Made by a program: the position numbers and the translations under genes. A stretch of 64,000 bases of DNA. Origin: [Clostridium] asparagiforme DSM 15981. GTDB taxonomy: Bacteria > Bacillota > Clostridia > Lachnospirales > Lachnospiraceae. This document shows positions 8,709 to 15,853 of this stretch, in pieces; positions within the stretch are counted from its first letter, which is position 1; each line of letters starts with the position of its first letter. Location: contig CP102272.1 in assembly GCA_025149125.1 (NCBI GenBank), positions 5,642,001-5,706,000 of the forward strand, in the 5' to 3' direction. The notes below the pieces were generated by a model. That model searched no databases. It saw only the letters and a list, made by a program, of their open reading frames with translations, and had not been told where the DNA came from.

Positions 8709-10185
8709 CTTTCATGTCCTCCATCGGCATTTCTACTGAAAAAGTCGCCCCACCGGCGCTGTTGTTGAAGGCCGAGATGGTCCCGCCCTGTGCCTCAACA
8801 ATGGCCTTGCAGATGGTGAGCCCCAGGCCCACCCCCCGCTGGCGGTCGCCGTCCTGATAGGCGGTGGTAAAGAAATTGTCAAATATCTGCGCCATCTTGC
8901 CCTCCGGGATCCCCACGCCGTCGTCGGAGACCTGGAACCGGATATTATTTCCCACCCGCTCCGCGGAAATGGTCACGGTGGTGCCCTCTCCGGAATGGCG
9001 GAAGGCGTTGTCCAACAGATTCACCAGCACCTGGATGAACAGGCGCCCGTCCACGGAAAAGAGCAGAATCTCCTCCGGCGTTTTGGTCTTAAGGCGGTGG
9101 GTTCCCACGCGCTTGGACACCAGCTTTACCGCGGAGCCGATGATATCGTCCACCACCTCCTTGGTTTTATTGATATCCAGCCTGCCCTCCTGGATTCTGG
9201 TCAGATTCAGCAGGTTTTCCACCATGGTGCTCAGCCACTCCGTGTCCTTGCAGATGTCCTTTAACATCCCCCGGACCGTGTCCTGGTCGATGATTCCGAT
9301 GTTGTCATACAGGAAACCGGCATTGCTGCCGATGCCGGTCAGGGGCGTTCGCAGGTCGTGGGAGATGCTGCGCAGCAGCGTGCTCTTTAAGCGCTCCCGC
9401 TCCATCTGGATGCGGTTGTTCTCCTTCTCCCGGCTCAGCTGCTCCCGCTCGATCACAAGGGTGATCTGGGAGATCACCGTGTCCACGTAGACCTTCTCCT
9501 CCTCCCGGAGGGACCAGTCCGTACAGTCGAACACAATCACGCCGTAGGTCTTTTCCCGGTTCTTGATGGGAATGTAAAGCCCGCTGTCCCCGGGAAACTG
9601 GCATTCCCCGTGGCCGCAGGGGAGGGACTGGTTGTAGCACCACTCGGCCAGCGCGTTGGGAAATTCCTCCCGCTCGCTCTCTTTGAGCATCACGGTCACC
9701 CGCTTACCCGTCAGGCCCGCCAGGCTCTCCTCGCTGTAGCGCTTGATCTCGTCAAAGCCGGAGACGTTGAGAAAGCCGTTCCCAATGGTATTGATCTTGC
9801 TTGTGATCTCACGCTTCTTGTTGGCGATCTGCATCTGGCGCTGTAATTTTACCATCAGAGTGGAGACGATGACCGCCACCACCACGAAAATCAACACGGA
9901 GATCGCGTAGTTGGCATCGTACATGTGGAACGTCAGCTTCGGCTCCGTAAACAGGTAGTTGAACGTCAGCGCGAACACAAACGCCGAGAGAATTCCCCAG
10001 GTCAGGCTGCCGGTCAGCACGATGCTGATCAGAACGCCCACAAGATAGACCAACAGCAGATTTTCCGCCCGCAGTCCCGCTCTGCTCATGAGAATTGCCA
10101 GCATCGTGGATAAAACCCAGATAATGGCAATTTTCATCCACGCTCCCACAAACTGCGCCACTTCTTTTCCGTAATCATGAGACAT
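8701..10185 (-). CDS. Sensor histidine kinase (KdpD C-terminal half)
   Basis: 494 residues: four membrane helices of the DUF4118/KdpD type (about 15-115), a GAF-like domain (about 140-245), a HisKA domain with phospho-acceptor His276 (SISHDLRTPL), and an HATPase domain with the N box (NLLDNAFRHS), G1 (DDGVGIPEG) and G2 (GVGLGLTI). It lacks the KdpD ATP-binding and USP domains of full KdpD; those are in the 1111-3081 protein. The ATG follows GGAGGG and it is co-transcribed with kdpE. It is the only kinase candidate near kdp and presumably phosphorylates KdpE. Confidence 0.92.
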   Translation of the reverse strand: MSHDYGKEVAQFVGAWMKIAIIWVLSTMLAILMSRAGLRAENLLLVYLVGVLISIVLTGSLTWGILSAFVFALTFNYLFTEPKLTFHMYDANYAISVLIFVVVAVIVSTLMVKLQRQMQIANKKREITSKINTIGNGFLNVSGFDEIKRYSEESLAGLTGKRVTVMLKESEREEFPNALAEWCYNQSLPCGHGECQFPGDSGLYIPIKNREKTYGVIVFDCTDWSLREEEKVYVDTVISQITLVIEREQLSREKENNRIQMERERLKSTLLRSISHDLRTPLTGIGSNAGFLYDNIGIIDQDTVRGMLKDICKDTEWLSTMVENLLNLTRIQEGRLDINKTKEVVDDIIGSAVKLVSKRVGTHRLKTKTPEEILLFSVDGRLFIQVLVNLLDNAFRHSGEGTTVTISAERVGNNIRFQVSDDGVGIPEGKMAQIFDNFFTTAYQDGDRQRGVGLGLTICKAIVEAQGGTISAFNNSAGGATFSVEMPMEDMKGE

Positions 10186-10223
10186 ATAAAACGTTTCCCT
10201 CCAGCAAATGCCTGCCGGGCCGG

Positions 10224-10616
10224 TCAGCCCTCCCCGGCGTATGCGGCCAGAAGCCCCGCCGGGCTGACGGCATGATCCACACCCAGGCTTTCAAAAATCG
10301 CCACATTGGCCGGATTCCGGACCAGACAGGCAGTCTTTTTGGCCTCAAACAGCCGCTTGGCCATCTGACACACCTCCAGATTGTCGGCGTCCTCGGGCAG
10401 CAGCGCCAAAAACAGGCCGCAGCCACGGATTCCGGCGTCCGCCAGAACATCCTCCCGGCAGGGGTCCCCGCAGGTCACGGACATGTCGTATTTCGCGGAC
10501 AGGTGCTCGCAGAAGGCGCGGTCCTCCTGGATTACCGCCACCTTGTGCCCCGCCGCTCTCAAAAGGCCGGTCAGATAATCCGCCGTCTCCCGGCCTCCGG
10601 CAACCGCGATCTTCAT
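10224..10616 (-). CDS. TrkA-N (RCK-type) NAD-binding protein, second copy
   Basis: About 130 residues from the ATG at 10616, which follows AGGAGG by 4 bases and overlaps the preceding stop. It has an N-terminal Rossmann fold (MKIAVAGGRETADYL) and resembles the NAD-binding half of TrkA/KtrA. The dinucleotide motif is degenerate compared with GxGxxG, so nucleotide binding is uncertain. No TrkA-C domain is present. TrkA-type proteins usually gate a TrkH/KtrB channel, but none is encoded nearby. Instead it is in an operon with the KdpD-like kinase and KdpE, which suggests a K+-related regulatory role. Confidence 0.8.
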   Translation of the reverse strand: MKIAVAGGRETADYLTGLLRAAGHKVAVIQEDRAFCEHLSAKYDMSVTCGDPCREDVLADAGIRGCGLFLALLPEDADNLEVCQMAKRLFEAKKTACLVRNPANVAIFESLGVDHAVSPAGLLAAYAGEG

Positions 10617-11050
10617 ACGGCCTCCTTCCGGCAGGCCTCGCCCACCAGCCGCGCGCACTCTTCAGCCGAGGCCTCCAGCGGGCAGATGGTCTTGATACCC
10701 GAACCGCCGATGATTTTCTGGCGCTGCTGGTCCTCCAGCATCACGTATACGTGCTCGACCTCCATGAGACAGCGGGCGATCTGGCCCACCATCAGGTTTA
10801 CATTGTCATTCTGGGTGGCTGCAATGAACGCCACGGCCTTTCCGGCGCCGCACCGCTCCAGCACTTTGGGGTCGGTCACGTCCCCCTCCACCTTATTTCC
10901 GTTAAAATCCTCCGGCAGCTTGCGAAACGCGTCCCTCCGGCTGTCCACCACCACAACGTCATAGCCTTTGCCGGAGAGCTGGCCGGCCAACCTTGCCCCC
11001 CATTGACTGGAACCGGCAATCACGATCTTTTTACCCTTGCGAAATAACAT
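10613..11050 (-). CDS. TrkA-N (RCK-type) NAD-binding protein, first copy
   Basis: About 145 residues starting at 11050 behind a perfect AGGAGG. The first strand and turn read IVIAGSSQWGARLAGQL, and an acidic residue ends the second strand (VVVVDSRR), as in NAD-binding TrkA-N domains. The middle part has the family pattern of VEGDVTDPKVLERCG.. and FIAATQNDNVNLM. The protein stops after one domain, without TrkA-C. It is the first gene of the operon trkA-like 1, trkA-like 2, kinase, kdpE. The pair may form a heterodimeric RCK-like unit. Confidence 0.85.
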   Translation of the reverse strand: MLFRKGKKIVIAGSSQWGARLAGQLSGKGYDVVVVDSRRDAFRKLPEDFNGNKVEGDVTDPKVLERCGAGKAVAFIAATQNDNVNLMVGQIARCLMEVEHVYVMLEDQQRQKIIGGSGIKTICPLEASAEECARLVGEACRKEAV

Positions 11051-11100
11051 AGTACGCCCTCCTCTCATCTATATCCTGATTTAATTTTAACCGCAGAATA

Positions 11101-11162
11101 TATAAAGAAGATAGACAAAATTTCCCGGGGCCGTATAAAGATTCTATAAAGAAACTATAAAG
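11101..11162 (-). promoter_or_regulatory. Candidate KdpE operator upstream of the trkA-kinase-kdpE operon
   Basis: TATAAAG (CTTTATA on the transcribed strand) occurs at 11134, 11145 and 11156, exactly 11 bp apart, and again at 11101, three repeat lengths away. This phasing is typical of OmpR/PhoB-family operators. The first gene starts at 11050. The element suggests autoregulation by KdpE, because the same motif lies before kdpF. Confidence 0.55.
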
Positions 11163-11175
11163 ACGTTTTTCCGGC

Positions 11176-12177
11176 TCAGCCCAGCGCCTTTGCCCGCAGA
11201 ATGGCCTGATCCGCGTCCGCCTCCATGCGCGCGAAATCCTCGTTCGTCAGCTCAACGCCCGCGGACTTCACATTCTCCGCAATCTGATGAAGCTTCCTGG
11301 CACCGCACAGAATGTTGAACTGCGGGCTGCGTTTCATGGACCAGGCGATCACCAGGTTAGCGATGGAGCAGTGGTATTGATCCGCCAGATCCCGCCAGCC
11401 GTCCATCATCTCATTGGCGATGGCAATGGTCTGGGGCCTCCACCAGAGCTTGTTCTCCCTGGCCTCCCCCGGCCTCGGCACATAGCCGTTGGGCACCGTG
11501 CCGGTGAGCAGCCCCTGCTCGATGGGAGAATAGGTCTGTAGCGTAACGGTATTCGCTTCGCAGTAGGGCAGCAGCTCCTCCTCCACCCGCCGGTCCAGCA
11601 TGCTGTATTTTTCCTGGATCACATCCAGCTGGCCGCTCTGCCGGTACTCCTCCAGGTGGCGCAGCTGCACGTTGGAAGCGCCGATCGCCCGGATCTTTCC
11701 CTCCTCCTTCATGCGCATGAGCTCGCCCATGGTCTCCGCAATGGGGACAAGACCGTAGGTTTTACATTGCCAATGAGTGTAATAGACGTCGATGTAGTCC
11801 GTGCCCAACGCCTTCAGGCTTAACTCCAGATCCCGGCGGATGGCCTGGGGGCGCAGATCCCGGTGCACCTGGTGTCCGTCCCCGGTGAAATGGTACTCGC
11901 CGCCGTCGTCATACCACTGCAGGCCGCATTTGGTGGATAAAATCACCTCGTGGCGGCGGTCCTTAACAGCCTTCCCCACCACCTCCTCGCTGTGCCCGAA
12001 GCCATAGACCCGGGCCGTGTCGATCCAGTTGATCCCCTGATCCAGGGCCGCGTGGATGGTGCGGATGGACTCTGCGTCGTCGTTATCCCCCCACCAGGTT
12101 CCCCCTCCGATTGCCCATGCGCCCATGGACATTTCACTGGCAAATATTCCCGATGTTCCGATCTCTCTCTGCTTCAT
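11176..12177 (-). CDS. Aldo/keto reductase
   Basis: 333 residues of the NADPH-dependent aldo/keto reductase (TIM barrel) family. The catalytic tetrad is visible: Asp in NWIDTARVYG, Tyr in the same stretch (RVYGFGHSE), Lys in LSTKCGLQ and His in YYTHWQ. The C-terminal cofactor region includes NILCGARKLHQIAENV. It resembles YdhF/Tas-like general reductases; the substrate cannot be told. It may be cotranscribed with the methyltransferase upstream, 37 bases away. Confidence 0.93.
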   Translation of the reverse strand: MKQREIGTSGIFASEMSMGAWAIGGGTWWGDNDDAESIRTIHAALDQGINWIDTARVYGFGHSEEVVGKAVKDRRHEVILSTKCGLQWYDDGGEYHFTGDGHQVHRDLRPQAIRRDLELSLKALGTDYIDVYYTHWQCKTYGLVPIAETMGELMRMKEEGKIRAIGASNVQLRHLEEYRQSGQLDVIQEKYSMLDRRVEEELLPYCEANTVTLQTYSPIEQGLLTGTVPNGYVPRPGEARENKLWWRPQTIAIANEMMDGWRDLADQYHCSIANLVIAWSMKRSPQFNILCGARKLHQIAENVKSAGVELTNEDFARMEADADQAILRAKALG

Positions 12178-12214
12178 GCCTTGGCTCCCTTCGTCTGTTT
12201 TAAGTTTGCTGGTT

Positions 12215-12949
12215 TTAATCGGTCCTGACCGCGCTGACCAACAGCATCATGGGCCGGCGCAGTTCGTCCGCCATTCCGGGGATTTCCATCATCTCCGGAT
12301 CCGGCTCTGGCTCCACCACGGCCTGAATCCGAAATCCATGGGTCAGAAGCCCGTTTAAATAGGTGGTCAGGGTCTTGTGCTGCTTGACCACGTGTTCGCC
12401 CAGGAATACCGCGTCCCTGGGACCTTCCTCAAAATACCGGTCTACCGGCCAGTGCAGAATCTTCCCGTCCTCCCCGTAGATCCAGTCCTGGCTCCCATAA
12501 GCGGTGAAAATGGGATGCTCCGCGGAGAACACGAAGATCCCGCCGGGCCGCAGGCAGCGGTTCACGCCCTGGCAGACTGCCGCGAAATCATCGATGTAGT
12601 GCAGAGCCAGGGAGCTGATCACCACGTCGAAGGCATCCCGGGGATATTCATATTCCAGAATACCGCACTGCCGGTATTCGATGCGGTCGGAAAAATTGCG
12701 TTTTTTTGCCTCCTCCAGCATATTGGCGGATAAGTCGATTCCCAGGGCCCTCCTGGCTCCCCGGTCCACCGCGTACTTGCAGTGCCAGCCGAAACCGCAG
12801 CCCAGATCCAGCACATCCTTACCCGAAAAATCCGGCAGAAGCTTTTGCAGCTCGTGCCACTCGCCCGCGCCTTTCAGTCCGTCCGTGGAACGGGACATCT
12901 GCTTGTACTGGTTAAAAAATGCTTCTTTGTCGTATTCGTTGTATTCCAT
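12215..12949 (-). CDS. SAM-dependent class I methyltransferase
   Basis: 244 residues. SAM motif I is VLDLGCGFGWHCKYA, followed by GIDLSANMLEEA (acidic residue of motif II). Motif IV region is AFDVVISSLALHYIDD, with LRPGGIFVFSAEHP after it. This is the Methyltransf_11/25 type that acts on small molecules such as quinones or metabolites; no specific substrate is indicated. Twenty-one bases separate it from the upstream membrane protein gene. Confidence 0.9.
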   Translation of the reverse strand: MEYNEYDKEAFFNQYKQMSRSTDGLKGAGEWHELQKLLPDFSGKDVLDLGCGFGWHCKYAVDRGARRALGIDLSANMLEEAKKRNFSDRIEYRQCGILEYEYPRDAFDVVISSLALHYIDDFAAVCQGVNRCLRPGGIFVFSAEHPIFTAYGSQDWIYGEDGKILHWPVDRYFEEGPRDAVFLGEHVVKQHKTLTTYLNGLLTHGFRIQAVVEPEPDPEMMEIPGMADELRRPMMLLVSAVRTD

Positions 12950-12970
12950 ATTCTCCTCCTGCTTTTTCCT

Positions 12971-13363
12971 TTACGTTCTGCGCTTGCCCGCCCACTGCTC
13001 CGCCAGCGCCAGCACCAGGCAGCCGGTCCCATAGCATAGGATATCCGCCCAGTCGAACACCGATCCAAGCACCACCCGGGCGATGGGATTTCCGGCAAAA
13101 ACCGGCAGGTCTGAAAGGTTCAGGAATTGCAGCCATTCCACCAGGGCGGCAAACCAGAACACGTAAAGCGGCAGCCGCTTCCACCCCCGCGGCCGGACGG
13201 CCCGCACAAAACAGTACACCACCCAGACAACCATCACATCCCCCAGGTACGGCCTCACAAACCGGTCCCGCACCCGCAGCGCGATAAACGCCTCCAGGGC
13301 AAATAAGGTCAGGAAGGCCAGGGCGTATCTGAGCCGAAGTTGATTATTTGTTGCTTTCTCCAT
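12971..13363 (-). CDS. Small DUF2809-like membrane protein
   Basis: About 130 residues from the ATG at 13363, which follows GGGAGGAAG; a longer in-frame ORF reaches 13423 but lacks such a signal. Four hydrophobic segments are apparent. The motif YLGDVMVVWVVYCFVR and the sequence VFDWADILCYGTGCLVLAL match DUF2809 integral membrane proteins, whose function is unknown. It is the first gene of a probable three-gene operon whose promoter lies at the prophage junction. Confidence 0.7.
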   Translation of the reverse strand: MEKATNNQLRLRYALAFLTLFALEAFIALRVRDRFVRPYLGDVMVVWVVYCFVRAVRPRGWKRLPLYVFWFAALVEWLQFLNLSDLPVFAGNPIARVVLGSVFDWADILCYGTGCLVLALAEQWAGKRRT

Positions 13364-13657
13364 GACTTCCTCCCTTGTGGGCGTGGGGGCGGGGCCGCGC
13401 CAGCGGCCCATTGCACTCAACAAAAAGATGGGAGACTGCCGCCGCCGGGGCCGCCTCTCCCATCTGTGTCTCTATGCCTTCGACGTGCGCCGGTTTCCCG
13501 GACATGCAGCGTCAAGTGCACCTATTATACCATAATTGACCGCTTATTTGAAGTCCTGAAAATGTCGATAAATTCAAGGTTGTTCAATATATAAGGCTAT
13601 GCAAAACCTATATAAAATCGGTCAGTTAGTAACAAAATAGTAACAGATTTTCAGGCA
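13364..13657. other. Host/prophage junction, no gene
   Basis: A 294-base stretch in which GC-rich host DNA changes to AT-rich phage DNA at about 13520. It holds the candidate attL core (13523-13535), TAGTAACA repeats at 13627 and 13638, and on the minus strand a TATAAT hexamer inside the core that could serve the host operon. No coding region is supported. Confidence 0.6.
13523..13535. other. Candidate attL core
   Basis: The 13-mer TATTATACCATAA is repeated exactly at 58439-58451 beyond the integrase, and base composition changes at both places. Two TAGTAACA elements 11 bp apart lie inside the prophage at 13627-13645, with a matching pair beside the integrase stop, like integrase arm sites. 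A rival core is the shared TTAGTAACAAAA at 13626 and 58380. Confidence 0.45.
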
Positions 13658-14599
13658 TCAAAGAAGCTGATTCACCCTTGCCTGTACAGCGTCATAATCA
13701 TAGCCCGCCGCCGTCAGCCTGTTCTTTCTGTCCCGCCCGTTGCCCCAATCACCCCGGATCACTTCACGGGCAATTTCATCAATGGATTTCTTTGCCGGGG
13801 TAGAAGAAACAGCCTGCCCCTGTTCTGTGGTGATAAAGGCATCGAAGCCCGCCGCTTTTACTTTGGCAAGCATATTTTCAGCGTTGGCTTTTACGCTGTA
13901 AGCCCCAACCTGAATTTTGTAGTAGCCGCCAGCTTGCACCATGTAAGTATCAAATCCGGCTGCCTTGATTTTTTCAAGCTGTCTATCAGCGTTTTCTTTG
14001 TTCTTGAAAGCCCCCGCCTGCACCCGGTACAGCGTCCCATCTGTGGAAGGGGTGGAAGCACCGCTGCTAAGCTGCGCCGTTACCTTTGCGGCAAGATCGC
14101 CAAGGCGGGAATACAGCCAATCGCCGGGGCAAGCTTTGTTGGCAAACCACCTGTGAACGGTAAGAACCATTTCACCGGCTTTCGGCTCATAGGCAAGGGT
14201 TTTATCCTTGTCACCAAACCAAAGCAGCTTATTTTTCCCGTTGCGGCGGCAAATATCCACGCAAAGTTTGATAAGCGACTGGTAGACCGCATCCGTCATA
14301 GCGTAGGGGTGTTCCTTGTCGGAAGCACATTCAATCGTAACTGCCCGCTGATCGTTGGCATTGCTGGAAGAACACCAAGAACGGTTTCCCTCGTCCACAC
14401 AAAGGGCGATCTGCCCATCCTTTCCAATACCATAGTTGCAGCTTGCTTCACGGTCAGGACTTGTAAAACAGCCACAAATACTTGCAGCGGAAAGCTGCCC
14501 CACAACACAATGCGGGGTGATCCGATCAATAGAGTGCGTGCGCTTCCCCGAATGGTTCGGGGAAAGCAGCGTATAAGATACCAAACTTGAATTACTCAT
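13658..14599 (-). CDS. Phage endolysin: N-acetylmuramoyl-L-alanine amidase with SPOR and CW_7 domains
   Basis: 313 residues. The Amidase_2 domain (about 1-170) has candidate zinc ligands His30 (TPHCVV), His149 (TVHRWF) and Cys157 (KACPGDW). Next are two SPOR-like repeats (about 189-257: LYRVQAGAFKN and YYKIQVGAYSV), which bind glycan, and a C-terminal CW_7 (Cpl-7-like) wall-binding motif at about 272-313. It cleaves the amide link between muramic acid and the stem peptide to release virions. It lies directly downstream of the holin genes, in the last position of the late operon. Confidence 0.95.
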   Translation of the reverse strand: MSNSSLVSYTLLSPNHSGKRTHSIDRITPHCVVGQLSAASICGCFTSPDREASCNYGIGKDGQIALCVDEGNRSWCSSSNANDQRAVTIECASDKEHPYAMTDAVYQSLIKLCVDICRRNGKNKLLWFGDKDKTLAYEPKAGEMVLTVHRWFANKACPGDWLYSRLGDLAAKVTAQLSSGASTPSTDGTLYRVQAGAFKNKENADRQLEKIKAAGFDTYMVQAGGYYKIQVGAYSVKANAENMLAKVKAAGFDAFITTEQGQAVSSTPAKKSIDEIAREVIRGDWGNGRDRKNRLTAAGYDYDAVQARVNQLL

Positions 14600-14605
14600 T
14601 TTATA

Positions 14606-14872
14606 TCACCCTTTCTTTTTCGGTTCGGTATAAGTCATAGCCTGTTCACTGTCCCCCGTTCCTGCGGTTGTCGGATCAACCACAATACCAAGAATGGTAA
14701 GGACGGCGAACAGCGCATTTACGACATCAAGCAGCTTGTTCCCAAGATCGCCCAAATCCAGCGTGAAGCCGAAAACAGTCGCCACAACCTGAACCAGAAG
14801 CAGAATCGCCGGGATAAGTGCAACCCAAAACGCCTTGTTCTTAAATCTCACAATCCAGTTAATGTTGTTCAT
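14606..14872 (-). CDS. Phage holin, phi-LC3 type
   Basis: About 88 residues from the ATG at 14872, behind AAAGGG. The opening INWIVRFKNKAFW, the hydrophobic segments (about 15-36 and 48-66) and the motif GIVVDPTTAGTGDSEQAMTY are characteristic of the phi-LC3/Phage_holin_1 family. It forms the membrane lesion that lets the amidase reach the wall. It is followed 6 bases later by the endolysin gene. Confidence 0.93.
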   Translation of the reverse strand: MNNINWIVRFKNKAFWVALIPAILLLVQVVATVFGFTLDLGDLGNKLLDVVNALFAVLTILGIVVDPTTAGTGDSEQAMTYTEPKKKG

Positions 14873-14877
14873 AAATT

Positions 14878-15189
14878 TCACCCTTTCTTTTTCAAATGTA
14901 ATTCGTCAATTTCTTCCTTCATTTTGGTAATCATGCCATTCCCGCCTAATTCGTGATATGCTTCATACATTTCACAAAAATTTTCGTAGGCGTAAGAAGG
15001 AATCGAACCTAAAATTGTGTACTTATCGTGATATTCGATAAGCTGAACCCTGAGCAAAAGCATTGTGCCTTTGCTGTTTGCGTCCCTGTCTTTCTTCTGC
15101 TTTTTCAGAAGCCAAACAATGTACCCCATCAAAGCAGTTAAGACAATGGGAAGGGCGATGGAATAGGTTTCCATCAGAATTTTTTCCAT
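14878..15189 (-). CDS. Putative second holin or holin-associated protein
   Basis: 103 residues with one N-terminal membrane helix (about 8-28) and a long charged cytoplasmic part (KKQKKDRDANSKG, later MKEEIDELHLKKKG). Such one-helix proteins next to a phi-LC3 holin are usually annotated as phage holin-like or lysis regulators. I do not recognise a precise family. Its stop overlaps the longer possible start of the next holin ORF, so the two are translated together. Confidence 0.7.
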   Translation of the reverse strand: MEKILMETYSIALPIVLTALMGYIVWLLKKQKKDRDANSKGTMLLLRVQLIEYHDKYTILGSIPSYAYENFCEMYEAYHELGGNGMITKMKEEIDELHLKKKG

Positions 15190-15212
15190 CGGGTATCACC
15201 GCCTTTCTGTGC

Positions 15213-15267
15213 AACTTAAAAACCCCTACACAGGGCTTATATAAGCCCCATATAAGGGTTTTAAGTT
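15213..15267. repeat. Nested inverted repeat between lysis genes and tail genes
   Basis: An outer pair (AACTTAAAA.CCC with GGGTTTTAAGTT) encloses a perfect 16-bp palindrome GGGCTTATATAAGCCC at 15233-15248. The reverse complement resembles a second element at 27047-27085. It could act as a terminator or RNA processing site before the holin genes. Confidence 0.6.
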
Positions 15268-15285
15268 AGCATTTGATATTTTACT

Positions 15286-15411
15286 TTACTGCGCCAATTC
15301 AGCCAAATCAAGGTCAATCAGAACTTCTTTCACCTGATCCTGAATTCTTTCAGGAACATCAGAAAAATCCTTCTTGCCTTTCACGATAAGGGTTGCATAA
15401 ACAACTGCCAT
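15286..15411 (-). CDS. XkdX-like small tail protein
   Basis: A 41-residue ORF reading MAVVYATLIVKGKKDFSDVPERI at its start region and ending LDLAELAQ, preceded by AAAGGATG. The pattern YA.LI.KG.K...DVP..I...V is that of the XkdX family encoded after tail-fibre genes in PBSX-like phages. Its role is unknown. It is a paralogue of the next upstream small gene. Confidence 0.8.
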   Translation of the reverse strand: MAVVYATLIVKGKKDFSDVPERIQDQVKEVLIDLDLAELAQ

Positions 15412-15461
15412 TTCTTTCACATCCTTTCTAAATAAGATTTGATATATGATGAACTGAAACA

Positions 15462-15569
15462 TCAGTCATCACCACCAAGAATACCCTGAACATCTTCTTT
15501 GAGATTGTCCGGCACATCATCAATGGTTTTAAGACCTTTTCTGATAAGTTCAGCATAGATTTTTGCCAT
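15462..15569 (-). CDS. XkdX-like small tail protein
   Basis: A 35-residue ORF (MAKIYAELIRKGLKTIDDVP, then DNLKEDVQGILGGDD) behind AAAGGAG. It shows the XkdX pattern YAELI.KG...DDVP and is clearly related to the neighbouring 41-residue product. Two tandem XkdX-like genes are a little unusual and suggest a local duplication. Confidence 0.82.
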   Translation of the reverse strand: MAKIYAELIRKGLKTIDDVPDNLKEDVQGILGGDD

Positions 15570-15586
15570 AATTTATCACTCCTTTC

Positions 15587-15850
15587 TTATGGTATCATTT
15601 CATAGACTTCACACAACGCAAGCTGTGTATCTGTGATCTGCTGCTGCAACGCCGCATTGTCCGTTGCCTGTTGCAAAATAAATTCGTCCTTGCTGTACTG
15701 AACCATGTTGAATTCATAGCCCACGAATTCATTTTCTTCACCCACATTTTCAGAAATTTCCTGAATGTCGGTATGCTGCCAAACGCTGAATTCATCAATC
15801 ACAATGGGTTCAGGCTTGACGGTGCTTCTTACTCTGCCATAGTCAACCAT
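15587..15850 (-). CDS. Small phage tail-region protein
   Basis: 87 residues, acidic, without membrane segments. The C-terminal half (QATDNAALQQQITDTQLALCEVYEMI) looks like a helical coil, as in small proteins encoded between tail fibre and XkdX (XkdW-like position). It starts 4 bases after the reverse transcriptase stop. It is too short and too different to be a confident Avd, the usual DGR accessory protein, although it is the only small gene beside the reverse transcriptase. Confidence 0.65.
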   Translation of the reverse strand: MVDYGRVRSTVKPEPIVIDEFSVWQHTDIQEISENVGEENEFVGYEFNMVQYSKDEFILQQATDNAALQQQITDTQLALCEVYEMIP

Positions 15851-15853
15851 GTT

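Noticed and set aside
13626..13637. TTAGTAACAAAA as the attachment core
   Set aside because: Kept only as an alternative. TAGTAACA-type elements are doubled at 11-bp spacing at both ends, as for integrase arm sites, and the identical 13-mer further out fits the composition change better.
15587..15850. Avd accessory protein of the DGR
   Set aside because: It is short and acidic and lies downstream of the reverse transcriptase, where a tail-region protein is expected; Avd is basic, helical and usually lies before the enzyme.
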